64,000 nt of DNA from Photobacterium lutimaris (GTDB lineage: Bacteria > Pseudomonadota > Gammaproteobacteria > Enterobacterales > Vibrionaceae): contig NZ_PYMH01000001.1 of NCBI RefSeq assembly GCF_003025555.1, positions 1,203,093 to 1,267,092 of the forward strand, written 5' to 3'. Under the pieces are notes generated by a model. It was not told the DNA's origin. It did no database searches and saw nothing but the letters and a program-made list of their open reading frames with translations. Made by a program: the position numbers and the translations under genes. Shown piece by piece: positions 1 to 9,447 of this stretch. Each line of letters begins with the position of its first letter. Position 1 is the first letter of the stretch.

Positions 1-78
1 GAAGAGCAATACAGCCTTGTACGCCATCAACCTATCTATAAGCAAGGGAAAGAAACAACCCTTAGTACTGATAGATAA
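1..78 (+). CDS. C-terminal fragment of a possible gene running in from the left
   Basis: The first 25 codons are open in frame 1 and end at TAA (76-78), reading EEQYSLVRHQ...TTLSTDR. The window edge cuts it, so neither length nor family can be judged. It could be the tail of a real gene or chance. Confidence 0.3.
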   Translation, partial: EEQYSLVRHQPIYKQGKETTLSTDR

Positions 79-183
79 GCTACCAGTATAGAGAAAACTA
101 ATGTCAGACTTAAATCAAATTTTCACAAATTCATATATATATCCAAGCAACTGAGGAAGCTATATATGGCCTGACGAACATGA

Positions 184-1245
184 CTACTGCAAATTCAACG
201 TCAAATCACCCGGTTTGATCCAACCCGCTTTCCTGAACAACTCAGAAAATGCAAGGGTTAGCATCGCCGGCAATACAAGATGCATCAATAAGATCACGCT
301 GTACATTGTCATGCTGTCCCAGCCTGCGCCTTCAAGGGCTATAAAGCTCTGTATTTGGCCAACAAAGCCTGATGTTCCCATTCCGGCACCTAGAGGGGTA
401 TTTTCTAACTTAAAGATAGTCGTTGCAATTGGCCCAAGAATGGCGGAGGCCAAGATCGTCGGGATCCAGATTCTATAATTCTTAATAATGTTCGGCATTT
501 GCAGCATAGATGTTCCTAACCCCTGCGCCATCACTCCCGCCCAGCGGTTCTCTCGAAAGCTCATGACCGCAAAACCAACCATTTGAACACAACACCCTAC
601 CGTCGCAGCACCAGCGGCAAGACCGTTAAGGCTTAGCATAATGGCGATAGCAGCACTGCTGATAGGAAGAGTTAACGCCATCCCCATCAATACCGCAACC
701 ACAGCTCCCATCAAAAGTGGCTGTAATAGCGTTGCTGACATGATGAGGTCACCAAGCGATGTCATGAACTGTCCGATATAGGGGCCTATCAACGTCCCTA
801 CCAAGACACCACTGACCATAGTGATGGCTGGCGTGACCAGTATATCGACCTTAGTTTCATTGGCGACCAGCTTACCAAGCTCCGTGGCAATCAACGCCGA
901 GACAAATGCCCCTACAGGACCACCGAGCATCGCGCCTGCCGCTCCAACCGTTGTTACTGAAAACATCACCAATGGTGGTGCTTTTAGGGCATAGGCCACT
1001 GCAACAGCAATGGCGGGGCCTGTCATTTGCTTCGCCAATGGCCAAAGGGTGTCGGTAAACAACGGGATTGAGAGTTTGATCCCGACGGTATTCAATATCG
1101 AGCCAATGAGAAGTGAGGAAAATAAACCCAGCGCCATAAAGCTCATCGCATGGATGAAATAGGTTCGCGGTGAAAGTGTCACCCCTTTTCGTTGAAAAAA
1201 AGCATGGCACTGAGAATAGAAAGTCGCAGGCTGGATATTTGACAT
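184..1245 (-). CDS. PTS sugar transporter subunit IIC-like membrane protein (PfoR type)
   Basis: A 353-residue polytopic inner-membrane protein with about ten hydrophobic segments rich in Gly/Ala, such as VTTVGAAGAMLGGPVGAFVSA and LGAGMGTSGFVGQ. This pattern is typical of the PTS_EIIC_2/PfoR family. Members resemble PTS membrane subunits, but many stand alone without IIA/IIB domains, and none is seen here; the substrate is unknown. An upstream TTG at 1326 extends the frame, but I chose the ATG at 1245, which begins MSNIQPATFY and gives the usual family length. No strong ribosome binding site is visible. It is divergent from the ligase gene, with about 270 bases between. Confidence 0.7.
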   Translation of the reverse strand: MSNIQPATFYSQCHAFFQRKGVTLSPRTYFIHAMSFMALGLFSSLLIGSILNTVGIKLSIPLFTDTLWPLAKQMTGPAIAVAVAYALKAPPLVMFSVTTVGAAGAMLGGPVGAFVSALIATELGKLVANETKVDILVTPAITMVSGVLVGTLIGPYIGQFMTSLGDLIMSATLLQPLLMGAVVAVLMGMALTLPISSAAIAIMLSLNGLAAGAATVGCCVQMVGFAVMSFRENRWAGVMAQGLGTSMLQMPNIIKNYRIWIPTILASAILGPIATTIFKLENTPLGAGMGTSGFVGQIQSFIALEGAGWDSMTMYSVILLMHLVLPAMLTLAFSELFRKAGWIKPGDLTLNLQ

Positions 1246-1518
1246 GGTTACATCATAATTTGGTTTCAAAAAGCACAAGCGTGCAATTCTATCCCTACCT
1301 AGCAAGGATGCAACAAAATCTGACAATAACGCCGAATCGTGTTCACCTTGCTCAGCCGGGTGTACTTCACAAAAAAACTGGCCTCGCTCATTTACATCTG
1401 CAAGTAAGTGCTTCGCCCGTCGTATATCAAAGCGCCTGCCAACAATGATATTTGGGTCAGTGTCGAACCTGCCCTATGGTTTCGATTATTGTTGTGCACT
1501 TTTTGAGGCTTAATTACG

Positions 1519-2430
1519 ATGAACCCCCTTCTTTTACCGCCATGCATACAGCTGAGTTCTTTGTCATCATTAATCTTATTTGCAATCAGCCCCTTTAATC
1601 CTGCGTTTGCATCAAGCGCCATACACCAAGATCTTATGCACGCAAGGAGCATTGACATACAAACCTTAGCACTTAATGATGCGTTCCAAGATCAGCTACA
1701 TCACTATTTTGCCAGTGAAAAACTGGATGGGATCAGAGCCATTTGGACCGGAACATCGCTGGTCACCCGTCAAGGTAATCCAATCATTGCCCCACCTTGG
1801 TTTGTTGATGTCTTACCCAATAACACCTGGTTAGAAGGGGAGCTCTGGGTTGGCCGTCAGCAATTTCAGCTGGTCAGCAGTATTGTTCGCGACCAGAAGC
1901 CCAACGAGAAAGAGTGGCAGAAAGTAAAGTTTATGGTATTTGACTCTCCTTCCATGGACACACCATTTGAAGCAAGGCTGAACGCCCTTGAAATGCACAT
2001 TCAATCCATAAACCAGCCACACATACAATTACTCCCACAATATGAAATCACCAATGCATCTGAGTTAGAGCATCTTCAAGAGACGATTGAAGACCAAAAG
2101 GGCGAAGGGATTATGCTGCACCGTAAAGACAACCTGTACCAACCGGGACGTAATCACCAACTCATAAAGATAAAAACCTACCAAGATAGTGAAGCTGTCG
2201 TTGTGGGGTATGAACCAGGGAAAGGTAAATATCACGGGCTGATGGGAGCCGTTTGGGTTATGACACCGGAAAATAAGAAATTTAAGATTGGCACAGGCTT
2301 TAGTGATCTCGACAGACAATCGCCACCGGCTCTGGGTTCAATCATTCATTACCGGTTTAATGGTTATACTGACAGTGGAATACCTCGTTTTGCGCGTTAT
2401 CTGCGCGTACGTCGTAGTCCTGACTCATAA
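1519..2430 (+). CDS. Exported ATP-dependent DNA ligase (Lig E type)
   Basis: A 303-residue minimal ATP-dependent DNA ligase. The nucleotidyltransferase motifs are present in order: motif I EKLDG with the AMP-accepting Lys68, motif III LEGELW (105-110), motif IV EGIMLH (196-201) and motif V LIKIK (215-219). A C-terminal OB-fold follows (about 225-303). Residues 1-31 form a hydrophobic leader ending PAFASS, as in the small ligases of Neisseria, Haemophilus and Vibrio proposed to act in the periplasm. There are no extra DNA-binding domains. GAGG at 1505-1508 precedes the ATG by 10 bases. The cellular role (nick sealing of incoming or extracellular DNA) is inference from the family. Confidence 0.85.
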   Translation: MNPLLLPPCIQLSSLSSLILFAISPFNPAFASSAIHQDLMHARSIDIQTLALNDAFQDQLHHYFASEKLDGIRAIWTGTSLVTRQGNPIIAPPWFVDVLPNNTWLEGELWVGRQQFQLVSSIVRDQKPNEKEWQKVKFMVFDSPSMDTPFEARLNALEMHIQSINQPHIQLLPQYEITNASELEHLQETIEDQKGEGIMLHRKDNLYQPGRNHQLIKIKTYQDSEAVVVGYEPGKGKYHGLMGAVWVMTPENKKFKIGTGFSDLDRQSPPALGSIIHYRFNGYTDSGIPRFARYLRVRRSPDS

Positions 2431-3141
2431 AAACCCATAAAGCACAAAAAAGTACTACTCCCCCGCTACTGAGAGTAGTACGTGAAAATGTGTACCACCT
2501 GCTACAAGCTTCTTCCTTATAATATTGTCAGATTGCCTTTTTGACACAGCACAATCCTTGCCAATTTTTAGCTATCTAACAATCAATAGCTTATATCTAA
2601 AAGTAAACATACATTGCCTCAGCGCAGTGAACACTTGCACCAAACTAAAACATTGCTTAAGCCACCAGATGAAAACAAAACGACCTCAACAATAAAAAAA
2701 TTATTATTTAATCATCAAAAAATGCAATGAAGAGCCCCACATCCAATTAGTTCGCACTCTAACGATTTAACAGGCCATTACAACCGATTAAACTTAGTAA
2801 TCTAAACATAAAGTTCGATTATATTCAGTGCCTTAAAAACAAAAAACCTCATAAAAAGCCGCTCACTTAACATTATCAATCAAAGTATTAAATACACCAC
2901 ATTAGTTACATGAATCTGAGTGCCTTTTCACATTAGAATTAGTCATTTTACTCATTGGCATTTTCTCGCCATATTCCCGATCAGCGACAATTCTTGCGGC
3001 TTTCTCTGCTGCCAACATTGCCCGAACAACTATATACCCAAGCGTTCCCAAACGACTCACAGCGGCTTGGGTACTTCATCATTCTACTGTTTATCATTTT
3101 TTAAACGGTAACTATTAACTTTGCTTTTGGAGATCACTGTA
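2431..3141. other. AT-rich intergenic region with two inverted repeats
   Basis: No convincing gene is seen. A 9-bp inverted repeat, GTACTACTC (2452-2460) with GAGTAGTAC (2473-2481), lies just after the ligase stop; an A-run precedes it rather than a T-run following, so as a terminator it suits the minus strand better. A second 9-bp repeat, TACCCAAGC (3035-3043) with GCTTGGGTA (3065-3073), resembles a short motif seen elsewhere in the window. The rest presumably holds the promoter of the MFS gene. Confidence 0.5.
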
Positions 3142-4302
3142 GTGATTGAGCACGCTACAACGCCTGTAAAGAGCCCAGTATGGGTTCCAATATTAGGTCT
3201 GACTATTTTTGCCGTTGCCTCAGGGTATTTCATGAGTGTGCTGCCTCTGACGTTGGCCAGCCACCAGATACCCAATGTCGCAGCCGGTTGGCTAGCAAGC
3301 ATATACTATTTCGGTTTGCTTGCTGGTGCCATGCTCATTGAACCTGTAATTAAAAAAGTAGGTCACCGAATTGCATTTATGGGGTTCGTTGGAATCCTTG
3401 CTTCTTCAGTCGCTTTCATGGGCCTGACTTCAACACTCGGCCTTTGGATGGCAAGCCGGTTCGTCGCAGGTTTTGCGGTTGCCGGGATCTTTGTTGTGAT
3501 TGAATCATGGCTACTGATTGGCGATAGCAAAGAAGAGCGAGCAAAAAACCTCGGCCTTTATATGACGTCATTGTATGGTGGCACAACAGTCGGTCAGTTT
3601 GGTATAGGGCTTATTGGTGCCAGTGGTGCATTGCCATTTATTGCTACGGTCACTTTGCTGATCGTCGCTATGATTCCGGCAATGACCGCCAAACAGGCAA
3701 ATCCTGCTCAAGAAGAGCATGTAAGCCTGAGCTTTCAGCAAATCATGGCTCTGAGCAAACCAGCATTAATTGGCTGTCTGGTATCAGGTATTGTAATGGG
3801 CTCTATCTATGGCTTATTACCGCTTGCACTAAAAGCAGCAACCAACAATCTTGAACAAGTAGGTAGCTTAATGGCGGCAACGGTACTAGGAGGTATGAGT
3901 ATTCAACCTGTACTTAGTAAACTGTCCTATCGTATGCCTAAAACACTGCTATTGGCATTGATGAGCCTATTGGGTGTATTTGCCATGGGCTTGGTTCACC
4001 TCGATAACAGCTTCGGGGTTCAAATTGTGGCTTTGGCTTTGCTGGGTATGTCAGCGTTTGCGCTCTACCCAATTGCTATTACACTCGCTTGTGATGGATT
4101 GGAGTCGGCTTCGATCGTGTCTGCTACGCAGATTATGCTGTTTAGTTACAGTGTAGGGTCGGCTTTTGGTCCTGTTGTCGCGAATTACTTGATGCATACT
4201 GAAACAGGACTGACAGGCTTTTTCTTTGCGGTGCTACTTGCAACAGCCATGTACATGTTAATGGTGAGTTTGCGAACCAAGCCAACAGCATTGGCTCAAT
4301 AG
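3142..4302 (+). CDS. MFS transporter, YcaD-like
   Basis: A 386-residue, 12-segment major facilitator carrier of the inner membrane. The blocks ASRFVAGFAVAGIFVVIESW in the N half and FALYPIAITLACDGLE in the C half match the YcaD subgroup as I remember it from E. coli. The substrate is unknown. I chose GTG at 3142 because GGAG (3129-3132) lies nine bases upstream; a TTG at 3121 in the same frame would swallow that site. The gene converges on the CsrB-like RNA and shares a two-way terminator with it. Confidence 0.8.
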   Translation: MIEHATTPVKSPVWVPILGLTIFAVASGYFMSVLPLTLASHQIPNVAAGWLASIYYFGLLAGAMLIEPVIKKVGHRIAFMGFVGILASSVAFMGLTSTLGLWMASRFVAGFAVAGIFVVIESWLLIGDSKEERAKNLGLYMTSLYGGTTVGQFGIGLIGASGALPFIATVTLLIVAMIPAMTAKQANPAQEEHVSLSFQQIMALSKPALIGCLVSGIVMGSIYGLLPLALKAATNNLEQVGSLMAATVLGGMSIQPVLSKLSYRMPKTLLLALMSLLGVFAMGLVHLDNSFGVQIVALALLGMSAFALYPIAITLACDGLESASIVSATQIMLFSYSVGSAFGPVVANYLMHTETGLTGFFFAVLLATAMYMLMVSLRTKPTALAQ

Positions 4303-4320
4303 CATTTTAAGAGAAGATAG

Positions 4321-4712
4321 AAAAAGAGCGGGCGCGACTTTCGTCGCGCCCTTTGGTCTTACATGCAGCAATCCGGCTACTATGGTGCTCCCTGCATCAT
4401 TCCTTGATAAAGCTGTATCCTTCAGCGCTTCCCTTGTATATCCGTCCTGGATATGTCCTTTTGGTCTCGCCTTGACCCGTCGATTCTTCCTGTCTCGACT
4501 CTCTTCTCCATCCTGGAGGTGTCCCTAACTTCATCCTGAAGTGGTCCATTTAGGTCGTCCTGACTAGTAAGTATCCTACTTACTGTATCGCTTCCGTTCG
4601 ATGTTCCCTTCACAGTCCTTGTCCGATAAATCATCCTGATCCACCGCCCTCATCCTGAGGTTGCCAACATCCTTGGCCGCTTTCCTGTTCCGTTCCGTCA
4701 GTTCCTTCCGAC
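4321..4712 (-). ncRNA. csrB: CsrB-like CsrA-sequestering small RNA
   Basis: About 392 nt, read on the minus strand. I count about 29 GGA triplets, 15 of them AGGA, many in the loops of short hairpins: CCTCAGGATGAGG, ACTTCAGGATGAAGT, CTCCAGGATGGAG, TATCCAGGACGGATA. CAGGAUG in a loop is the CsrA/RsmA recognition motif of CsrB/CsrC RNAs, and two hairpins match E. coli csrB as I remember it. The predicted start is G4712, with a -10 TAATCT and -35 TTGCTT; the end is the terminator at 4330-4351. Vibrios usually carry several such RNAs. By family knowledge it titrates CsrA and so controls carbon storage, motility and virulence mRNAs. Open reading frames inside it are not genes. Confidence 0.93.
4330..4351. 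terminator. Bidirectional rho-independent terminator (MFS gene / CsrB-like RNA)
   Basis: A perfect 9-bp stem GGGCGCGAC / GTCGCGCCC with loop TTTC. On the plus strand TTT follows; on the minus strand GCTC and then five T follow (4325-4321). It ends the MFS transcript from the left and the sRNA from the right. Confidence 0.85.
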
Positions 4713-4718
4713 GCAATA

Positions 4719-4746
4719 AGATTACGTGAACTGAAATTCTAAGCAA
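4719..4746 (-). promoter_or_regulatory. Promoter of the CsrB-like RNA
   Basis: On the minus strand: -35 TTGCTT (4746-4741), a 16-base spacer, -10 TAATCT (4724-4719), then six bases to the first G of GTCGGAAGG at 4712. Confidence 0.7.
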
Positions 4747-4876
4747 CCGTTATAGATCACACTTCTCATATCCGCTTTAGCACCACACAACAAAAAAAAC
4801 ATAAGTAATTGATTTAAAATCATTAAATAATATAAAAAGAAAACATCTGACACGCATAAATATATAAATCCCACCA

Positions 4877-4900
4877 GCTTGTAAGAGATCTCTTACAAGC
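4877..4900. promoter_or_regulatory. GacA/VarA/UvrY box upstream of csrB, overlapping a likely terminator
   Basis: A 24-bp perfect palindrome whose core is TGTAAGAGATCTCTTACA (4880-4897), an exact match to the GacA/UvrY consensus TGTAAG-N6-CTTACA. It is centred about 176 bases upstream of the predicted csrB start, similar to enterobacterial csrB genes. Read as RNA on the minus strand, the stem extends through G-U pairs to 4870 and 4907, making 19 pairs followed by ATTTATATATTT. It may therefore also end the histidine kinase transcript, whose stop lies 20 bases upstream. Confidence 0.88.
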
Positions 4901-4926
4901 CGGCGGGGTAATTGTGCCTTTCTGAG

Positions 4927-7689
4927 CTATACCGCTTGATGCTCAACCCCTCCAGACTGCTTAAAACTAGCCAATTTTTCTAACAACGTGTCTTTTTTAA
5001 ATGGCTTGGCAACATAATCATTCATACCAACTTCATAACACTTCGAAATATCGTCATCAAGAACACTGGCGGTAAGAGCAATGATATGCAGACCTGGCTG
5101 CCCTGTATTTTTCTCCAGCTCGCGAATAGCTTGTGTCGCGGTAAAGCCGTCCATTACAGGCATCATACAATCCATCAAAATGGCATAGTAATTATTGCCT
5201 TCTTTCACCTTATCCACGGCTTCTTGTCCGTTGTTGGCAATATCAAATTGATAACCCGCTTTTTTCAAAAATAAGCTCGCAACTTTTTGGTTAACAGCAT
5301 TATCCTCAACGATGAGAACCAATGGCTTATCGAGGTCTGGTGTCTTGACTTGAGGAGTCTGAACAGATTTGGCAACGCGACGAGATGGAATGTTGCTTGC
5401 TTCCTTGCTGTTTATCGTTGTTTTCTCGGTAAGTACGTCTACATCTTCGGGCGAAGACGCAACTTTTTTCGTCTCTAGCGCTTTGTTGAGCGTCTTAACT
5501 AAACGCTTACCAAAGAAAGGCAAGGTCACAATGCCTGAGATCAGGTGTCCGAAATCATGCTGCTCATCACGGTGGTCGATACACAATATAATGTTCAAAT
5601 TTGGCATCAATGAGTTAATCAAGCCAAGATCATACGTGGTTTGCTTTACACCCAGCTGACAATAAAAAATGACATCAAAATCATTTTCCTGCATGGTTGA
5701 TAACTCGGCTACGTCTGCTGACTGCGCTTGCATCCCCAGCACTTTGCACTCACTATCGACTCGGTATCTCGCAACCTGATTGGCCCCAAGTACCAACGCC
5801 CTGCGTGCTTTCAAAACATTCAATAAACTATCTTGTGCTTTACATATTTCCACATCCAGACTGAAGTAGAAACGACTGCCAGCCCCTTTTTCGGACTCAA
5901 GGGCTAGTTCTCCCCCCATTAATTCAACTAACTGGCGGCAAATAGCCAAACCCAGCCCTGTACCACCAAACTGACGGGTAATGGAGCTGTCTTCCTGAAT
6001 AAAGGGGGCAAACACCTGAGCTTGTTTGTCTTTTTCAATACCAATACCTGTATCTATCATAGAGAAGCAAAGCTCGGCACGATCATCTTGATGCTGAACG
6101 CAATCTATCTCAAGGGTCACCCCACCTTCTTGAGTAAATTTCACAGCATTGGACGCTAAGTTCATCAGCACCTGTCGTAAACGGTGTTCATCCAAAATAA
6201 CCATCGCCGGCAAATTTGGGGAAATCTTCACGTCGAGATGAAGCTTGCTGGCTGCTGCTTTAGCAAGTACGACTGTCATAGTATCGTATGCCACCTCTGC
6301 AACCCGACTTTCGCTTGCAGCCAATACCAAGTTACCCGATTCTATTTTCGATAAATCCAAAATGTCATTGATAAGCAGCAGCAAGGTCTGAGAAGACGTT
6401 TCAATAGTCTGAACATACTCCGATTGGGATGGCGACAAGTCGGTATCGGCTAAAATGCCGGACATACCAATAATGCCATTAAGCGGTGTACGAATTTCAT
6501 GAGACATATTCGCCAAGAAAGAACTCTTGGCCAAGTTGGCTTTTTCAGCCTCATCTTTGGCGACAATCAGCTTGTTGTGATTTTCAATTCGCTCTTCAAT
6601 CATCCCGTTTAGCTGGTGACTAAAGACAGTAAACTCATCCTTGCCATCAACCTTAACTTTGGCGGCGGAATGATCATTCGTGCTGTTTTCCAATAATGAC
6701 ATTGCTTTGAGAACCCGGTGTAAATACGAGCCTATACGCCGAATTAAGTTTATCCCAAGCCAAATAATCATTATGATCGAAAGCGATATCACACAGGCAT
6801 ACACCCAAATCAAGTTCTTAGATTGACTTATGCTGCTCTGTATATCTAGGGCTAATTCCCGACTAATATCAGTAACCAAAAACTGAATCAATGTATAGCG
6901 TTCATCCAATGCCGAAAACGAGTCGCCTTGGGTAAATCCAGAAAATGAATTTGAAAAGATACTTGCACGCAATTGGTAGCTTGTAGCAAAAACAGGGTTC
7001 GCAAACGTTTTTCTTAGTAGTTCAATCTGTGATGGCGTTGCATTAACAGATAAATACCTTTCGATGATCAGTTGCTGCCTTTCGATTATCGTATCAAGTT
7101 GCTCCTTGTATTCTTCCGCTTGTTCTGGTTGGTTAGCAATGATACGGATATACCAATTTTCCTGCTGAGCCCAAAGCTGTAACCATTGAAGTTGATACAA
7201 AACAGTCAGCTTTTGCTCAATATTGGTATCAGCCACATTCAGCGGAGTTCTTTCTAACGACACTAAATTCTGTATGAGGAGATCAAATCCCCAATCAGAC
7301 CAATCATTGATATCTATCGATTCGACAAATTCATACTCGGCGATCAAATCTTTCATTTCAACACTGGAAGATATTTGTTCGGTGGAATCAATATTAGGAA
7401 ATGCTATTGGAATTAAAGCTGAATACTGTGATATCCGTTCAATAGAGCCTGCAACTATTTCATTACTTTCAGTGCCGGACAGCTTATTAATTTTTAATTC
7501 ATGGACTGCATTTGAAAACTGTGAATTAACTTTCAACAATTCCATTCGGGCAGTTAATATACTTAATGAAGAGACCTTGTCGAATAAGCTTGAAATCTCT
7601 ATCACTGCAAACACACCAGAAAATGTAAGTGGCAGAACAACAAGAGAAATCAGTCTAAATTTTATCGAAAACCGATTAAGCAGCCCCAT
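4927..7689 (-). CDS. Hybrid sensor histidine kinase / response regulator
   Basis: 920 residues from ATG 7689, which has AAGGTGAGG just upstream. Order: a first membrane segment (about 11-32), a periplasmic sensor of about 260 residues without a family I can name (loosely like a NIT-type helical sensor), a second membrane segment (about 293-315), a HAMP-like linker, HisKA with [12 protein letters not shown] and the phospho-acceptor His397, HATPase_c with GTGLGLAI (about 576), a degenerate receiver-like stretch, and a C-terminal receiver [11 protein letters not shown] with Asp840. It ends without an Hpt domain, so it is not a BarA/VarS orthologue. It is divergent from the binding-protein/porin pair, suggesting a shared sensory system; the partner regulator is not in the window. 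Confidence 0.9.
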   Translation of the reverse strand: MGLLNRFSIKFRLISLVVLPLTFSGVFAVIEISSLFDKVSSLSILTARMELLKVNSQFSNAVHELKINKLSGTESNEIVAGSIERISQYSALIPIAFPNIDSTEQISSSVEMKDLIAEYEFVESIDINDWSDWGFDLLIQNLVSLERTPLNVADTNIEQKLTVLYQLQWLQLWAQQENWYIRIIANQPEQAEEYKEQLDTIIERQQLIIERYLSVNATPSQIELLRKTFANPVFATSYQLRASIFSNSFSGFTQGDSFSALDERYTLIQFLVTDISRELALDIQSSISQSKNLIWVYACVISLSIIMIIWLGINLIRRIGSYLHRVLKAMSLLENSTNDHSAAKVKVDGKDEFTVFSHQLNGMIEERIENHNKLIVAKDEAEKANLAKSSFLANMSHEIRTPLNGIIGMSGILADTDLSPSQSEYVQTIETSSQTLLLLINDILDLSKIESGNLVLAASESRVAEVAYDTMTVVLAKAAASKLHLDVKISPNLPAMVILDEHRLRQVLMNLASNAVKFTQEGGVTLEIDCVQHQDDRAELCFSMIDTGIGIEKDKQAQVFAPFIQEDSSITRQFGGTGLGLAICRQLVELMGGELALESEKGAGSRFYFSLDVEICKAQDSLLNVLKARRALVLGANQVARYRVDSECKVLGMQAQSADVAELSTMQENDFDVIFYCQLGVKQTTYDLGLINSLMPNLNIILCIDHRDEQHDFGHLISGIVTLPFFGKRLVKTLNKALETKKVASSPEDVDVLTEKTTINSKEASNIPSRRVAKSVQTPQVKTPDLDKPLVLIVEDNAVNQKVASLFLKKAGYQFDIANNGQEAVDKVKEGNNYYAILMDCMMPVMDGFTATQAIRELEKNTGQPGLHIIALTASVLDDDISKCYEVGMNDYVAKPFKKDTLLEKLASFKQSGGVEHQAV

Positions 7690-7791
7690 AACCTCACCTT
7701 GATCAAAAAATCCAAATTTGTATATTTGTACTAACGTCAATGTCTACTAACATTTATAGCAGGAATAGACACTAATGATGGAACTAAATCA

Positions 7792-8271
7792 ATGATCAAA
7801 GGATTGACTTTAAAAAGTTTATTGTCTTTCACACTATTATTGACAACACTACCAATAATAACCCTGCCGGCATACGGTAGCGACAATATCAAAGATGTCG
7901 AGTTTGCTGTTTTTTCATTAAATAATGAGATCCCTGCACTTACAAAAAGTAAGGCGAGGATGTTGTATAAAGGAAAAACCAAAAAGCTTAACGGTAGCAT
8001 CAAGATTGTATTAGTCGATTTACCGGAGAGATCTATTCACCGGGAAGAATTTTACAATATGTTACTGGGAAAATCGGTGACGCAAATGAATGGCTACTGG
8101 GCAAGCCTATCATTTTCTGGCAAAGGCACCCCACCAGAAGAGCTTAGCAGCGATGACATCCGAGATATCATTGAGTGGCTAAACGAAAACCCTAACGGCA
8201 TCGCCTATGCGCCTGTTAGTGCCGTTCCAGAAAATGCCAATATCCTTATAACCGTCTTACAAGGAGAGTAA
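7792..8271 (+). CDS. Small periplasmic PstS-like substrate-binding protein
   Basis: 159 residues. A signal peptide (about 1-29, ending LPAYGS) is followed by one short domain with KSKARMLYKGKTKKLNG and SDDIRDIIEWLNENPNGIAYAP. This resembles the truncated phosphate-ABC-transporter-like binding proteins common in vibrios. No permease or ATPase is nearby, so a role as solute sensor or scaffold fits better than import. The gene is four bases upstream of the porin gene and divergent from the hybrid kinase, with only 102 bases between the two starts. A poor GGA site precedes the ATG. The ligand is unknown. Confidence 0.65.
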   Translation: MIKGLTLKSLLSFTLLLTTLPIITLPAYGSDNIKDVEFAVFSLNNEIPALTKSKARMLYKGKTKKLNGSIKIVLVDLPERSIHREEFYNMLLGKSVTQMNGYWASLSFSGKGTPPEELSSDDIRDIIEWLNENPNGIAYAPVSAVPENANILITVLQGE

Positions 8272-8274
8272 GGT

Positions 8275-9327
8275 ATGTCTCAGAAATCATTGCTCGCATG
8301 CGCTCTGCTTGTATCCCCTTTAACCAGTGTGGCTGCGATACAAATAACGGATAATTTCTCAATCAGTGGCTTTGGCTCAACGTCTATTACCAAATCGGAC
8401 AATAGCACACCTCTGTTTGTACACCGTGAAATCACCGATGAAACTTGCTACGACTGTGACACCACGTTTGGATTACAAGCTGATCTTTCAATCATTGATG
8501 ATTTGAACGCTTCGGTCCAAGTGGTTAAACGGCCACAAGACCATTGGTCTAATGTTGAACTAGAGTGGGCTTACCTGAATTACGATTTTGACCAGTTCTC
8601 AGTCCGAGGCGGTAAGTTGCGTATCCCACTGTTTTTAATTTCTGAATACTTCTATGTTGGACAGGCGTATCCATGGGCTCGTCCTCCACAAGAAGTTTAT
8701 GACAGTATTCTTGGCTTCACATCCTATGAAGGGATCAGCGCTTCTTGGCTGTGGGAAGTCAATGATGAAGCCGTTGTCCGATTAACCCCCTACTATGGTT
8801 TCGGCAACGACAACAAAGTGGAGTTCAGTGGCCACCAATTCAATTTCAAAACTGACCATCTTGCAGGGTTATCAGCCGAAGTCAGTGGGTTCAACTATCG
8901 TGTTCATTTTGGTTATATGAACTCAAAATACTTGATGGCGCCAAGTGCTTCGCCAAACAAAGAAACGCTGAATATCTACACCCTTGGTGGTGAATATTCA
9001 ATGAATGACTGGTTGTTTATGTCAGAAGTGCAAACAGACGACTTACAAACCAACTGGTATGTCAGTGCAGCTTACAATATCAATAAGTTTACCCCTTACT
9101 TGGTGTATGGAGAGAGCCATCATCGCCGTAAATCAAACAGTCTAACAGCTGGGATGCGCTATGATTTAACCCACACAGTATCACTCAATGCTGAATGGCA
9201 GGGTATCTATATGGATAGCAAAGACTATAACGCTGGCAATGACGGCCAATTTGTTACAGCACCTATTCGATACAATGAAGACAAAGATGTTCAGCTCTAC
9301 ACCCTGATGCTCAACTTCATCTTCTAA
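8275..9327 (+). CDS. Outer-membrane porin-like beta-barrel protein
   Basis: 350 residues with a signal peptide (about 1-21, ending TSVAA), alternating amphipathic strands rich in Tyr and Trp, and a C-terminal NFIF with terminal Phe, the hallmark used for outer-membrane insertion. Cys57 and Cys60 (CYDC) may form a disulfide in an early loop. The family is the unnamed porin-like group that is often linked to PstS-like proteins and sensor kinases in vibrios. It probably forms an operon with the preceding gene. The substrate is unknown. Confidence 0.75.
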   Translation: MSQKSLLACALLVSPLTSVAAIQITDNFSISGFGSTSITKSDNSTPLFVHREITDETCYDCDTTFGLQADLSIIDDLNASVQVVKRPQDHWSNVELEWAYLNYDFDQFSVRGGKLRIPLFLISEYFYVGQAYPWARPPQEVYDSILGFTSYEGISASWLWEVNDEAVVRLTPYYGFGNDNKVEFSGHQFNFKTDHLAGLSAEVSGFNYRVHFGYMNSKYLMAPSASPNKETLNIYTLGGEYSMNDWLFMSEVQTDDLQTNWYVSAAYNINKFTPYLVYGESHHRRKSNSLTAGMRYDLTHTVSLNAEWQGIYMDSKDYNAGNDGQFVTAPIRYNEDKDVQLYTLMLNFIF

Positions 9328-9363
9328 CTGTCACTCAGGGAAATTGGGCAGCCCGAAACAACG

Positions 9364-9402
9364 GAAGCGCCTCCGGTTATGAACCTGAGACGCTTCTTCT
9401 TT
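9364..9402 (+). terminator. Terminator after the porin gene
   Basis: GAAGCG (9364-9369) pairs with CGCTTC (9391-9396). Inner pairs CTC/GAG and GGTT/AACC are separated by single mismatches, and TTCTTTC follows. Confidence 0.65.
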
Positions 9403-9447
9403 CTATAGGTGGGTATAAACCCCACATAGGCATATTATCGAGTGGTA

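Noticed and set aside
4422..4634. 70-codon open frame on the minus strand
   Set aside because: It lies wholly inside the CsrB-like RNA; its Arg/Asp/Ser-rich translation comes from the GGA-rich hairpins.
4927..7689. Hybrid kinase as BarA/VarS, given the csrB neighbour
   Set aside because: It has no C-terminal Hpt domain, and the proximity to csrB alone is not evidence of the Gac/Var pathway.
7223..7702. 159-codon frame opposite the kinase gene
   Set aside because: Antisense shadow of the strongly supported kinase reading frame.
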